Assembly: GCA_002812745.2 (NCBI GenBank)
Contig: NCSJ02000082.1
Location: 62,001 to 126,000, forward strand
DNA from: Scytalidium lignicola
Taxonomy: Eukaryota > Ascomycota > Leotiomycetes
Direction of reading: 5' to 3'
DNA: 64,000 bases
In this document: positions 1 through 12,769 of the stretch, in pieces
Numbering within the stretch: position 1 is the stretch's first letter
Layout of the letters: each line of letters begins with the position of its first letter
Translations under genes and position numbers: made by a program
Notes under the pieces: model-generated
Database searches by the model: none
Told to the model about the DNA's origin: nothing
What the model saw: only the letters and a program-made list of their open reading frames with translations

Positions 1-168
1 TGACCTTGCGGCCTCTGTTACATCGTCGCTTTGCAGTTTTCCAGGTGGTCACCAGGATCCCCACCTTCGTTCCATCGCACAGGCGAGCAGCGAGAGAAAA
101 ATTGTGCTAATTGTGCTACAAGCAAAAAGAGGTAGCAATATCGAGAGAGGAAGGAGCTTCGAAATTGG

Positions 169-2090
169 ATGGATTCCTTCAAGTCAGTGCTCTCGAAATT
201 TCAGTCCCACACAATGGCTGGCTTCAAGAGCCGCCCTGGTATCAGGGCTCGAATGTCGTCTACACCTCACTACCAGACCTTCCCGACTGCCCCTCCAAAA
301 TCGAAAGGGCAACCCCTAGCATCTCCTCCCGAATCATATACCGAAGGCGACTCACCGGACGGTCACAATGAAGAGGGAGAAAATGACGAGCGCAGCTCCC
401 CGTTACCGACAAAGCAGCTTGCGATTCTGGCGGTCATTGCTCTCTGTGAACAAACCACCCTCAATTCGATATCTCCATACTTGCCAGAGATGACGTCGAG
501 CTTCCCGGAAGTCAATTCCAGCGAAGTAGGATTATATGTTGGACTGATAGCCTCGTCTTTCGCGCTGGCGCAGTTTGCGACGAACTTCTTTTGGGGCTGG
601 CTTAGTGATAGGATAGGTCGCAAGCCCGTGGTCATGATGGGAACTATATTCACAGCTGGTTGCTTTGCGGCATTTGGGTTCTGTAAGACATTATGGCAGG
701 CAATACTGGTGCAGGCATTGATGGGGTTTGTGAATGGAAACCAAGGTGTGATAAGTACGTGTTTGGGAGAGATCACGGATAGGAGCAACCAGAGCAAGGC
801 TTTCGTCTATCTTCCTGTGATATATGGTATTGGTGGAATCACGGGGCCGGCACTTGGAGGACTTCTAGTAAAATCGAGAGATCCATTGGATGCGGACAGG
901 AGCGATCAATATCCGTACCTACTGCCAAATTTGTGTTCTGCACTCATCCTGCTCATCGATTTTGTCCTCATTGGATTCTTCCTGGAGGAGAGTTTAGAAG
1001 GGGCTAAGGAGCTGCCGCCACTCAAGAACAGAGTGGAAAATCTGTTTGCCTGGCTATGGCAATTTACTGGCGGCGCACGATCCCCTACCTATCTTCGTCG
1101 CTACTACCATGAGGTACGGGATTCTATCAATGGGTCGAGACACAACAGTAGCGGTCATGTCGATGACGAGAGTGATGCTTTGGAGTCAGATCATGAAAGC
1201 GAGAATCAGAGCCTCCTTTCTTTACCACATATCTTCGCCTCCTCTGGCCATCTAAGCTCAAAGGCAATTTTTAATCGTGATACAATATTACTTCTTGGGA
1301 CATACCTTATCTTCCAGCTATCCAATATATCCTTCAACTCCCTCTATCCTATATTCGCCTCATCACCCGAGCCAACGGGCCGAGATCTCTCACCGCAAGA
1401 GATTGGTCTTTCTCTCTCCTTCGCAGGCATAATCACAATCATCTTCCAGGTTGCAATATTCGGCAGACTGAAGGAGAAGATGGGGAATAAGGCGAGTTAT
1501 CGAGCAGGCCTATTGCTATTCTTTCTGTCCATGATGGCGATGCCTTGGGTAGGTTACCGTGACTCCCCAGCACCGTTTGGGTGGGGTACTGGTAGTGTGT
1601 GGTTGTGGATTGAGATAGGATTCGTCCTGCTGGTGAAGACGGTAGCAGCAGTGGGGGGATTGACTAGTGCTCTCTTACTTGTAAGCACTCTCCCCGGTGA
1701 TCTGTACTTGTTATTTGTGCCAAAGCCAATGATACTGAATACTGACCCTGAACTCAGATCACCAACTCGGCACCGAACCACTCGGTCCTTGGGACGCTCA
1801 ATGGACTAGCACAAACACTCTCCGCTGCTGGCCGAGCCGTTGGCCCCTTCCTCTCAGGTGGGCTGTTCACCCTTGCAACAACCGTAAGACCTAAGGGCGA
1901 GGCACTAGCATGGGGCGTCTTTGGAGGGATAGCGTTCTTAGGTTGGATTGCAAGCTTTGGGATCCGTGGACAGAGCTTAGAGAGTGTTGATTGGGACGAA
2001 GAGGAGGGGACAGGGGATGAGGATGAGGATGATGAAGAAGACAATGATAATGATGACGAGGACCAGGACATGCAACCGGCAATGAACTAG
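169..2090 (+). CDS. MFS transporter, YCR023C/ZRT-like group (two exons)
   Basis: Predicted 614-residue membrane transporter of the major facilitator superfamily; the substrate is not evident. Exon 1 is 169-1680 and exon 2 is 1758-2090. The 77-bp intron has a GTAAGC donor, a CTGAC branch site near 1742 and a CAG acceptor, and it joins the frames exactly. The first ~80 residues are hydrophilic. The first membrane segments follow, and MFS motif A (GWLSDRIGRK) lies at about residues 143-152. A long acidic cytosolic loop sits between the two halves (about residues 310-350), and the C-terminal tail is almost entirely Asp/Glu. This layout matches fungal MFS proteins related to yeast YCR023C and plant zinc-induced facilitators. 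The 169 ATG gives the longest frame; a start at a later Met such as residue 16 is possible. Without the intron the frame would stop at 1809 and lose the last membrane helices. Confidence 0.9.
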
Positions 2091-5038
2091 GGTGTTTAAT
2101 AATCCAGACTCCGGCGGGGAATATTTGTAGATAAGATTTTCTTTTTGCATGCTAGGTTTTATGGTGTTTGGTGGCGTCATAATTGTGGCTCTTCATGGGC
2201 TGCGGGAATACCGTAGATGATGATGTGGTCAGAAATATTTCGGTTTCTATTTTTCTTGAAGATTATCGAGGCGAGAACTATTTCTGTCAGCTAGAACTGC
2301 TTACTTTTAGATAGTTCTTAGAAAGCTCTTAGAAACATCTGATTTCAAAGAGGAGAAAACGAGACGATAGGTTGGGAATGACGAAGGGTGATTCAGCAGT
2401 GATTAAGCTTAAGCCACAATGAGGCACGGTAGGCAGACTGTGGATCTTTCCGTTCCGCGCAAAGGAAATCAGCTGCCGATCGTAAATGTACAGTAGTGTA
2501 GGCCATTGCCCAAAACAGCTCGGAGAGTATCTGTAATTTGTGCGAGGAGAAAGTGCTTACATGGGCAGAGTCTACGATGTTCGAAAAGGGAAGGTGAGGA
2601 GAAGGCTGAAGAAATACTGTGACTCTGTGCGCCGTTTCGCCCCGAAAACTTGGAACAGCCGTTATTTCCAATGGTGCCTTTGGTACATCCGTGTGAAGAC
2701 GAAGACAGGTACTGGGGTCTCAGAAACAAAACAACTTTTTGCCCTTGCTGTTCTGCGCCACAACGGGAGACGTATTCCTGTCATGGTTTCTCCACGAGAT
2801 CCGAATGGAGAAGCGCAGATAAACACACGCCTTAGCATTAGCTGGTATTGACAGGTATTGGCAGGCACTAGTAGGCGCGCTGATAGACGACCAACAAGGG
2901 GTTGCACCGCCATGTCAGCAGCTGAGAAGCGAGCGATGAATTCTACGACTCAGCAACCCATCAGACTAGACGGATGTCTGACACTTGGCAGGAGCAGTGT
3001 CATCCGGGAACTCGGTACCCGTAGGGCATAGCAGACTTGTGGATGCGTTTGTGCGGATGTGTGTACTTTGTGTTCGTTGTCAAGAGGAAAGTACCAGTAA
3101 CAAAGGTTCTGGCGGAACGGCAAAACATATTTCGCCGTTGTCCATCAACATCGATGGTACCTTTCCGCCAATTAATCTTCAACAACCATCAACAACCTCA
3201 CTGCTCCAGCTCTTGTTTGAGCACAGGCGGTGTCGGTCTCGCTGTCGGCCTCACTGTCGTCCAGGACTACGGGATATGGCAGATCAGCGCCTGTCTCAGC
3301 TGGCTGTCCATGACTGCTCCGATTCCCCAATAATTGGAGGCATAGAGTTACAGTACCGTTAGTTCGCTGCGATGTCTCTTCAAGCCGCGAACGAGCGCGC
3401 CCTGCATAGCGGCTAGGGCGGGTATTTCCCCCAAAGCGATCCACAGTGCATCAATCCCGGGGCATCAGCATCGATTGCCAATGCAACGAACTTGGACGTT
3501 GTAAGTGAGGCTGAGGCCCGATGTTCATGTGTGGCTGGTCTGCGGGTACAGGTAAGCAGTGAGCACTTGCACGCTGTAACTCGCCACAACAGGCCTCAGT
3601 AATATCCCCGATTTGCAGCTCCTAGGACGTCTTGGCCGGAACTCTGGTTGTAGTGAGAGCCAAGCCAACATCCCACGGTTTCCAGATCACCGCACGATGT
3701 CTGGACCTCCATCTACCATAAGCTTTCCAACATCTCTGCTCCGTGTACCACCGGGCTGCCAGACCGAGGTAGCTCACCTTTCTTTCCTTATCTTACAGGC
3801 TGGTTTCGTCTTTCTTAGCCCTGCAGAACCTGGTCCACTCTAGCTACGGTGATTGTCCCAATTCGGGGATCAGAACAGCTATGGTCAAGAACCTGAGTGG
3901 CGTAAACCATGATCTAGCAAATGCAGAGAAGGTTGCACTGGTCACATCCTGCTGCTCGGAGGCCTTTCCTGGTTCCACCCAAGAGCGCGATTATGCTTCC
4001 AAAACACATTGGCTTGGTATTGTTGTTCTCGAGTGGTGCTTTTCCATGTCTATTACCCCTCTAACTGCTCCCTATTCTGTGTCCTGATCAGATTTGCTTA
4101 AAGCATAATACGCCCATTTATTTTCAGGCTGCTAAATTTGGTCTGTCAGCAAACAAGCGATTCATTTGATTTACCAGTCAAAGTGCAAAAGTCCTCTGTT
4201 TGCAGCATGAGCTCTTTCTTGTTAGCGGCCGTGGCTTGATCTCTCCTCCGGAGACCATGGCTTCTGTTGTCCCTCCCACTGTACCGTACTGCTCCTCTGC
4301 CGATATGCGTCCAAGTTAGAGATCTGACCTGCGAGACGCCATAGAGACCCTCCCCGATCTCGACCTCGGATTATCCGCACGTGTCCCGTTCCAGGTTATC
4401 ACGGTCGTGGGTCCCGAGGGCTGAAGAAAATGCTACCTCACTAAGGCTGCAGAGGCAACTGGCCCCCCTGGTTCCTTTTGCAGTTGCATATCAGTTCCGC
4501 CTAGTAGCGTGGTTTCTCTACTTTCAATATCCAACTCCTGCCAATTGTCTTTCTCTTTGCCCTTGAATATGTCCAATCATGGAATTTAAATGGTCCGGTT
4601 TACGATGCTACCAGACGTTGGAGCTGTATGTGCACCTCCCCCACTATCTCCAGGATTCCTTCTTCTGCTTCCGCCGCTATCTTCTAGTGCTCTATAGACT
4701 CTGGCTGAGGCCTTTAAGAGTCCCAGAGTCCTGTCTGTATATAAGCTTATCATAAACTACATGCTCATTCCATCAGGATTTTTATCTCCTCAATCCATCC
4801 CTTCGTTCTCAAGTTTATCGCTTCATACTTGCGTTGTTTATTCTCAAGGTCAACGATTTGCTTGCCATTTTCTGAATCCTTCCTTGAAAAATTGTTCTTG
4901 GATATCTGCAACAGCCATCTTGTCATTCGTTTTCCAAGTCTGGCTCTTTGCATCTCTTCGTCATTTATAAAATTTCCCCTGATTCCGACCAATTCACAGC
5001 TCGGCCAACACCATCTGTTCTCAATTCGTTCAGACAAG
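2091..5038. other. Intergenic stretch, no convincing gene
   Basis: About 2.9 kb between the MFS gene and the next gene. Short overlapping frames on both strands (for example around 2540-2850 and 2985-3360) show no recognisable domain, no splice partners and no consistent codon bias. The last 300 bases are CT-rich and follow a TATA-like box, so they are probably the promoter and leader of the gene at 5039. Confidence 0.5.
4738..4745 (+). promoter_or_regulatory. TATA-like box
   Basis: TATATAAG lies about 300 bases before the ATG at 5039 and is followed by a CT-rich stretch typical of fungal leaders. It is the only good TATA match close to this gene. The assignment rests on position and sequence only. 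Confidence 0.4.
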
Positions 5039-5963
5039 ATGTCTTCACCACATCTGAGACGCTCGAACCAATCGTCAGGGAGCTCGAGAAGATCGCATAC
5101 AACCCAAGTGAGTGATGGGTTGATATTCGTAAACCCTCCCCTCCCTTTTTCCTTTCATTGTTTTGCGAGTCTTTTGCTTTTCATGCTCTTCAATTCAACA
5201 GTTGTTGCAGAGTTAAAGACAAGTACTGAAAGCAGCATTGGCCTCTGCTTACATTGTCTTGACTTTACTTTTTTTTTTTGTCAAGCACCTGGCCATGCTT
5301 TATCTAGCACAATGCTTTCCACTTTTGAAATTATGTATGTGCTAATTTTCTGTTAAGAGTTCCACAGCTCAACTTATAGATTCCCTCAACACACATCGAA
5401 TTAACACCCTGACTGAACTCTGCCGGATTGAAAGGGTAGCAGCAGCTGCGTCTCAGGAAGACCAGCTTGCCTTCCAAGGGCCGATGACTTCAGCTTGGAC
5501 ATACTACGTCACATCGAACAACTTCCTGAACGAACTGCGCGGCCTTACCCGAAATTATCCTTTCAGCAATGATTGCTTGAATGATGCGAAGTGGAGGGTC
5601 AGCAACGATCCAGAAAGCAATCGAAGCTGGAATTATGCTTGGTTAATCCTGGTGAAGATGAGAGACGAGTAAGCATTCCTCTCATGCTCGTCTTACTTCG
5701 GAAGTGACGAGGCCAAGAGCTGTTATCAGCCAGCGCTTGTTCCTTGTGGCTGTTTGCATGAACGACTGACTGACAGGCGGCATAGTCAAATGATCCAGCA
5801 ATACGCAACAAGCGAAGCATCCAAACCAGAAATGTGGGGAGGACGAAATCCTGAGCTGGAAGAAGCAGCACAATTGGCAGCATGCTTTGCCTGGGAATGG
5901 AATGAAGCCATCGAGCAGATGCTACGGCACTGGGAAACTCCGCCAACGACGACTGGATACTAA
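5039..5963 (+). CDS. Uncharacterised protein, 188 aa (three exons)
   Basis: I do not recognise this protein. The model has exons 5039-5107, 5358-5668 and 5777-5963. The introns are 250 bp (GTGAGT...TAAG) and 108 bp (GTAAGC, CTGAC branch, CAG), and all junctions keep the frame. The first exon encodes a Ser/Arg-rich N-terminus with basic patches. The middle holds a Thr/Leu-rich amphipathic stretch and a region rich in Trp and Asn. The C-terminal third is acidic and helical-looking, with the tryptophan pattern FAWEWNEAIEQMLRHW. There is no signal peptide or membrane segment. The last exon keeps a clean open frame with balanced codon use, which favours a real gene. The first exon is the least certain part because intron 1 is longer than its neighbours. 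Small nuclear or cytosolic proteins of unknown role often look like this. Confidence 0.6.
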
Positions 5964-6663
5964 GATTGACGCGATACTAGAGAGTTTTTGAAAAAAGAGA
6001 GCATGGGAATTGCGGCAATTACGACATGCATTATATTTGGGATTATTCGATGTCATAGCAAGGGAGCATAGCGGGAAGGAGTCACAAGGGAAAGATTGCA
6101 TGAAATTCGGGACTTTTTTTTNGCTTGATCCTTTTTCTTTTGTCTTTTGATCGTGGCTGTTTGAAGCCACTAAATTTATGGAGGATGCAATCTGACGGCA
6201 GATCCACATCCAGGAAAAAAGCGAGAGCCAGGGCTGGTTCCTTTGGGTCATCCAATGTCAATGCAACTCTCGCTCAGCAGATAGACAGATCAATATGGGA
6301 GATGATTAGACTAGAGAGGACTGCACAGCACTTGAAGTTCAGAAAAGTGACGGATAGACAATCATTATCATTTGGCGTTTATTAGATTACTTATTTTATT
6401 ATAATTATTTTTCTTAAGACAAATCTCAAAAACTGATTACATTACATTCCCAAGTCGCAAGAAAATGGCTAAATTAAAACGATCGAGGAAAGGCAACATC
6501 GCCCAGATACTGGTGCAAGGAAATAAGAGGGGCGGAAGCAGAAACGGAGAAGTGTATGAATAGACTCCGTCTTAGTCAGTGCTTATAGCGGGTATTGCGA
6601 AATGCTACTGTACCTTTCCCCCCCCTGGTCCCTGAACACACCTCCCCAGCCATACCCGTCCTA

Positions 6664-6695
6664 GACGCCGTGACGCCGTGACGCCGTGACGCCGT
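6664..6695. repeat. Tandem repeat, GACGCCGT x4
   Basis: Four perfect head-to-tail copies of the 8-mer GACGCCGT lie in a non-coding stretch. The block is GC-rich compared with its surroundings. Confidence 0.9.
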
Positions 6696-7111
6696 ACGAC
6701 TTTGGCTGACGCTAGAGTGGCTGGAATCCCCCATTAACTTTGCCCTTGCATTTCCCACGCTCCCCCCAGCCGCAGGAACAAAGACGATGGATTGGGAACC
6801 TCTCGTCATCTTTTTCGCCACCTCTACCTCTATGGAACCTCGGTGAATATACTTGCACGACGATGTACAGTACAGTACAAATTGCAGCAACAAGCCTTTT
6901 TTCTTTGGGGCATAAGCGACCGTTTTATTTCTTATTTTTGTTTTGGGGATGGTTGGCTCACATCACTATGCGCCCCCTCCCCACCATCAGCCCATCTTAG
7001 AGAAAATCGAGATCGAAAACAAGTGGGGGGCTTGCAGCGGCACAGCCCTTGACCACCTCGACACACGTGGATCTTGTAAAGAACACTACAGTACAGTACT
7101 GTTGTACTGTA

Positions 7112-7127
7112 CAAGTACCGGTACTTG
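7112..7127. repeat. 16-bp perfect palindrome in a GTAC-rich block
   Basis: CAAGTACCGGTACTTG reads identically on both strands. It directly follows a run of GTACAGTAC and GTACTGTAC units at 7088-7110, so the whole 7087-7127 block is built of short inverted GTAC pieces. It could form a hairpin or bind a dimeric protein; neither is shown here. Confidence 0.8.
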
Positions 7128-8251
7128 CGAATATATGGGAGGCACCATATTAAAAAGCATCAACTGCTGTTCAATTATGCTCTCTCATTGGGATACGAGG
7201 TATTTCCGTGCTTTTGTTAGGTGTGATTGTATGTAGTTACTGTACTGTTACAGTGAGAACATCGGTGAATTCACGGGGATAACACATGGTAATATCCGGG
7301 ACTCTCAGTTTCCCATCGGTGTTTTTTTTATGCCCGAAGTACCGGTGCAAGGTTACGGGGGAGGGAGAGAAAGAGAGTAGAGGGAAGGAACCCGGGAATC
7401 CGGTGTTTGGGAAGAGAAAATTGGTACCGGTACCTGTTTTACGATCAGAAGTTCAGCTGGGAATTTTACACAGTGATTGGTTGGGTTTCGCAATAATTAT
7501 CTTATCACACTGTTTTTAGTGCTTGTGTTAAATTTATTAGTTTTGGAAACTTTTAATGAGATGGGTTACTAATTTAACTTTCTACCAATCTGATAAATTT
7601 CTCTTTACAGGGGCTGATAGAATGGAATCAATTAGTTACAGTTTTTCGTTAGTACATCATCTCTTTTCGCAAAATTATACGGTATTACCTCGGCTTTTCA
7701 AAAAGGGACATTTAATTGATCAGTTATCATTACAGAGCAGAGCAGGGTACACAGAACTGATGTCCTGCAAATTCAAACAGCAAAATACCCAGTATGCCTT
7801 ACCAAATAGCAAGCGTACCATCCACTACAGTAGTATCTGTTCAGATCAGGAATGTCAATGTAATCCAACTACCCATTATGGTTTGACGAGCAGACGAATA
7901 AGATCATGGAACCGGGATGACTAATTGCGCGTGGAAGAAGCGCGCTCAGCGCTAGTAGATCCTGTAAGACGCGCCAGGCGCTTGTGTCCCCTGCTTCCCC
8001 TTCCCCCATATGGCAGTTGCTGCGGTTCTTAAAAGGTTAGCTCCGTATATCTTTTTTGCTCGTCTGTTCATCTGTTCTTCCGTTGTGGATACTCTGTAGT
8101 TCCAAGTAGTGTAGATGCGGCGTGATGCACCGCAACGCGGGCCCGGTGCGTGCGGGACCCTTTATTTCCTTTCCACTTTTCTCATCTTTGGATAAAAGTG
8201 TGGAGGACTTTAACCTTTGAATTACCGGTATGGTATGTAATCTGCTACCCT

Positions 8252-8273
8252 TTCTTCTTCTTCTTCTTCTTCT
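8252..8273. repeat. CTT microsatellite
   Basis: A run of about seven TTC/CTT units in intergenic DNA. Confidence 0.8.
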
Positions 8274-9618
8274 GTAAATCTGCCTTATAAGCATAGATTG
8301 AATACATTTTTTAATTTAATTTTAGGATTCATGCCCTATGATTTCCTAAAGAGGAAAGTGAGAGATACAACTTAGATCTGTACTGTACTGTACAAGTATC
8401 CTAACAATCAACGGATATTCCTCCGCTTCCTAGTTCAAGGTTACACAAAAAAACCCCCGGCGAGACCCAGGTCAGCAGCAAGTTAGGAAAACACACCAGC
8501 CACTCACCGCATCTCTCGCCATCGCCCCTAACCCAACCCCCCAATAATGTATCGACCCATGTCCCAAAACAGCGCCTCCCGGACCGGTACTTGTACCGTA
8601 CCCCAGGTACCGGGTTTCGTATGATACCAGAAGTCTGCCTTGCGCCGTGCCACATTAGACAAGGAAGGGCGCGTCTGTACCGGCATTGATTCCATGAACC
8701 CCCTCGCCGCCCCAGCCCCATGCTTGTTTCTTTTTCGTGGCTAGAGTACGACTTTTAGCGCCGTTGCCACACTTCATGCAGTGATCAATCAATGTACTGA
8801 CTGTACTGTACTGTACTTGGAACAACCTTTGCTTTTCCTTGTTTCCCCTTCCCCCTTGGAATAACCAACCCATCGGCTTTAGGTATTTGATCCGGATGGA
8901 GGATGGCTTCTTGACCGGTTTATATCGAGTACGGCTGGATACGAGCGGCTGAAGTGATGGTGAGCGCAAGGACTGTGAGGTATTTCGAATAGAGTGAAGT
9001 GCTGGTATATGGGTTAGCTAGGTACTTGGCTTATTTCGTGCTGACTTTGCGGCGAGGAGAAGCGTCCCGGGAGATAGGGCTGAGAACCGAGTCGGGTAGC
9101 GAAATAGATACTCTGGACCTGACCGGAATTTATCCGAACGGCCATCGACCAGAGATGTGGCCTCTGGCTTTCTCATGAGACCTATAACTCGCATTTTTGG
9201 AATTCAGTAAATTGCTAAACTTCGAACTCCCTTATCCGTTGATAATATAATCTCTATTTCGTACAGGAAACACTCTACAGGTATTTCAAATGACCGACTC
9301 AAGTTCCTATTATGCATACTATCAGGTTCATCAAGGGTTGCATTGAACTGCCCAAAAACTCCACAATACACCATACAAAATCGTCCCAGTATTCAGATGA
9401 GTGCCTCCCGTTCCATTTTCATAGCTGTTAAAGATAACAGTCATTCATATCATCACCTTCAACCCCTTTACCCCGTGACCTATCTAGGTATGAAAACAAC
9501 GACCTGAAAGAAAATAAATAATACCGGAACACCTCATCAATCCCAGTTTCCTATTCCAGCGAGGAGAACTTTCCCAATTCCTTGTTATTAAACATGCCTC
9601 TTTTCCTCAAGATAGTAC

Positions 9619-11058
9619 TCAAATAATCATCCACCACATAGTACCGATTAGTAGTAATAAAAACACAAGCGTCACAAACCCTCCTCCGACCTTAGAAGCC
9701 CGTGTCGGGGGTGGTCCAGTTTCTGGAGTAAAGGGACTTGAAGAACTTGTACCCCCCAAACCAGCAGAAGGGTCACCTTTACTCGTACCTCCAGTCGAAT
9801 TCGTCAAAGGCTCGGCTACCTCAGAGATTAAATTGCTCTGGATAACCTCCAGCGCTGCCATCTGCTGTCCTACGCCGTACGAACCATCCCACTTGGCTCC
9901 ATCTTGCCATCTCAAACCACAGGTTTGTCCATTGTTGCCACCAGAGCATTGTTGCGCTGCAGCTTGTGCAGATGGACGCAGCCTTGCCATGACGATGTCG
10001 TACGTCCAAGGAGCCATCTTGGTGGTAGCTGCCATCCAGCGAGAGAGATACGCTTTGAATGAGAGCTGATCTGTATCACATTTTCCATTGTTCTCGCACG
10101 CCACCTCCACCATCACGCCTTTTGGAAAGAACACATCACTCCCCTTCAGAAGGCCACTCGTACGCTGGCGCCAGACATCGTCACCATTGGTGTAGTTGTA
10201 TAGGGTTGCTGCACCTAGGAGCATAGCACCTGCGTTGTAAGACCACTGAAGGCGATTGATCTGACTGCAATTAATGCTGTCATCCGCGCCATCATAAATG
10301 TAATAGTTCCTATCCATGAGGTTTGCGTTTTCCATCCAATCCCAGGTCTTATACGCCCATTGTGCGTATGTGTCGTTGCCAGTGTATTTTGCCAGCCGGG
10401 CAGCTAGGTTGAAGAGACAGCCATTGGAGATGGAGTTCTTATAATTATATCCTTGATTGAATGTGAAGATTTGCCATCGAAGTCCACCTCCACAAGTACT
10501 GTTATCCCATCTAGCAACTTGGGTATTGAAGACTGCTTGCGCTAGAGCAAGCCATTGAGGTTCATCTGATGGTGGGTTTTGGAAATTTGTTTCCGCCGCA
10601 GACATGGCTGCCAATGCCCAGAAAGCTTGATCATCGTTACCTTCGCTCTTGGTCTGGTTCGGAGTCATATAGTCTCGATTTGGTCCTACTTGGAAGAGCA
10701 GTGCCTGACTTGTCACTTCATTGTAGGTGGTATCACCGGTGTAGTACCAATAGTCAATCAGAGCCCCAAACATTGCTCCCGCTTCCCACCAATAGTATGG
10801 ACCTGGTAACAATCCTGGAGTATTGCCTGTTTGGTTGCCCGTGTACCATGTCATCATATTATCAGCAACTTGTCGAGCTGCTAATTTAATAGAGTCTGCG
10901 ACATTATTAGAATATCACCTTTCAAGGAGAACGTGAAGCCGCAGGTGTCCTTCGTTTTACTTACTTGGATCATCTAAATTCAGATCAATGGCCGTAACGA
11001 TGCCGCTACTCGCCAACAGCGCACTCGCTGCACTGGTTATTAGGTTCCGAAATTTCAT
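9619..11058 (-). CDS. GH76 alpha-1,6-mannanase-like GPI protein (Dfg5/Dcw1 family)
   Basis: Glycoside hydrolase family 76 protein of 456 residues. In yeast, the Dfg5 and Dcw1 homologues are thought to move GPI proteins from their anchors onto cell-wall glucan. Exon 1 is 11058-10965 and exon 2 is 10895-9619. The 69-bp intron has a GTAAGT donor, a CTAAT branch and a CAG acceptor. Residues 1-24 form a signal peptide. The mature protein opens with the family-typical stretch of Asp-rich residues before SIKLAARQVADNM. The paired catalytic aspartates are D119-D120 in NDDQAFW. Several NxS/T sequons and paired cysteines fit an extracellular protein. After a Ser/Thr/Gly-rich region the C-terminus is strongly hydrophobic (ending in LLLLIGTMWWMII), as in a GPI-attachment signal. 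Length and layout are normal for the family. It is one of five cell-surface genes in the window. Confidence 0.93.
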
Positions 11059-12769
11059 ATTGAGAAAGATAATTTAATCGAGCGAGTGTTCCAATGAAAA
11101 TACAACAGTTTGGAGGTAATCTGAAAAGCTGGACCTGCTGGCGGTTTCTGGTACAGCATGAGTATAGTCGATATAAAACTCTCAATGACCGACAAAGAGT
11201 TCACAAAACGATTGAGAGAACTGCCGTGTACAAGGTTACAGCAATGTTCGGGTAATTCAATTGAAGCTATTATTCAACCTTGGATATAAGTTAAATCCAA
11301 TGTCTGGGATTGAAAGTACTAAAAGATAGTCTTTCAGGTAGTCGTTCGTCTTCGAACCGGGTTGGACCACTTCTATGACGTCGACCCGCGGGGCGATGTC
11401 TTTGCTAGTCGATCAACCACCCACTTGTTCGAAACTGCCAACGTTGAATAATCCGTGAAAATGAAGGGAAATTCTGCAAAATCAATTAATAATATTTTTC
11501 TCAATCCATTATTGCACTCAAAAAAGAACTGTCTAGTTCGAGGTTGAGGCTTCATCCTCATATGGTGGTGCCGCCAAGGAACCTTCTGAATTCTATGAGG
11601 GGGCTCGATTTTTGTTGTATTCTACTAGCTAACAAGGCTGGAAGTAACAACGTGACACAACCCACGAGGCTCCATCATAGTACCACGGTGGATACGAACC
11701 AAGTGCTGCAGAGTTGCTAAGATGCATGATGCCTCGTTTTCCAGATGTAAGTGTGGTGTGGTCTGTCGTTGCACGAAAGTACTATACCAAGTACTTCTTT
11801 TGATATGCTTTCGTACTCAGCCAACAATGAATGAATGCAAGCACCAGCATAATGGCAGATCGACTCGACTCAGGCCAATTGATCGATGTGCGCACTACAC
11901 AGCCTTTGCTCCAGTGATGTTTCATGAGTTGAGCAAACAGGCTGGAGATGTTTGACGCTGTGGCTGCGGCTGCAAGCGTCTTTGTCTCACATATAAAGAG
12001 GTGGCCGGATCGCATGGCAAAAAAGGACCCACCCTCGGCATTGCAGTCCTACAGTGATAAAGTATTTGGTAACTTCCCCTTTGTAGGTGCTAAGTTAACT
12101 TAGTTGAAAAATAATCTGATGACCTAAGATTCGACATATCGCCACACTCTCTAGACGGTTTTCGCAGTGGAATCTCGATGAGCATAGCGTAGTTAGTATC
12201 ATTCAAACTACTCCCGAGGCCACCTCAATCCTTATTCGCCGAAAACGTTGTTTCTCAGAAAATGTGTCTCACATTCTGAAATCTTGGAAAGGGGCTGGCG
12301 ACTCTACAGTACAAGTACTCCGGTACAGCACACTGAAGCGGGCCGATGTTTTATCCGACAGACCTAGAACGACAACATTCCTACCTCGGAATCCCTTCAA
12401 TGAAGCATTAATTTATTTGAAAATTCAATTCTACACAGAATGAAACAGCTTTAATGGTATCAGGATCAATTTCGCATAAAAATGCTAGCTATTATAATTT
12501 GTATTCTTCTAATTGCATAGTGTGACTGTCTACACACTCTCAGAATCAGATCTTCGACGCCTCATACTTGACTATTATCACCTAGAACTCTCTATAGTGC
12601 ATTTGCAGAGTCCAGATTTACATTGTTTGGCCAGTATGACCCATTATTGTACTCAAAATGTAAGTATCGAGTCTTCTATGCTCGATGACTACACTTCTTC
12701 CATCATCCTACTACATCACACCTTTAAGTAGGTGTCGCAATTCTCTAGCCTGAGATTCAATGCTGAGAT
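11059..12769. other. Intergenic stretch
   Basis: About 1.7 kb between the GH76 promoter and the 3' end of the next minus-strand gene. It is AT-rich, with one GTACAGTACAAGTAC-like piece near 12306 followed by a CTCCGGTAC. No frame resembles a known protein, and no tRNA cloverleaf could be built around the GGTTCGAA found on the minus strand near 11355. Confidence 0.5.

Larger units (their letters stand above)
5964..9618. other. Intergenic stretch with GTAC-rich motifs and short repeats
   Basis: About 3.7 kb without a convincing gene. It contains several runs of the motif GTACTGTAC/GTACAGTAC (6865-6878, 7088-7110, 8380-8393, 8794-8816), a 16-bp palindrome at 7112-7127, an 8-bp tandem repeat at 6664-6695 and a CTT run at 8252-8273. 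An open frame at 7556-7924 resembles no family I know. One undetermined base follows a T run at 6122. Confidence 0.5.

Noticed and set aside
2393..3444. Overlapping open frames on both strands
   Set aside because: They shadow one another, have no domain, start context or splice partners, and composition is not protein-like.
7556..7924. 122-codon plus-strand frame
   Set aside because: No similarity to any family I know and it lies in low-complexity AT-rich DNA.
11340..11420. GGTTCGAA on the minus strand suggesting a tRNA T-arm
   Set aside because: No T-stem, acceptor stem or A-box pairing could be built around it.
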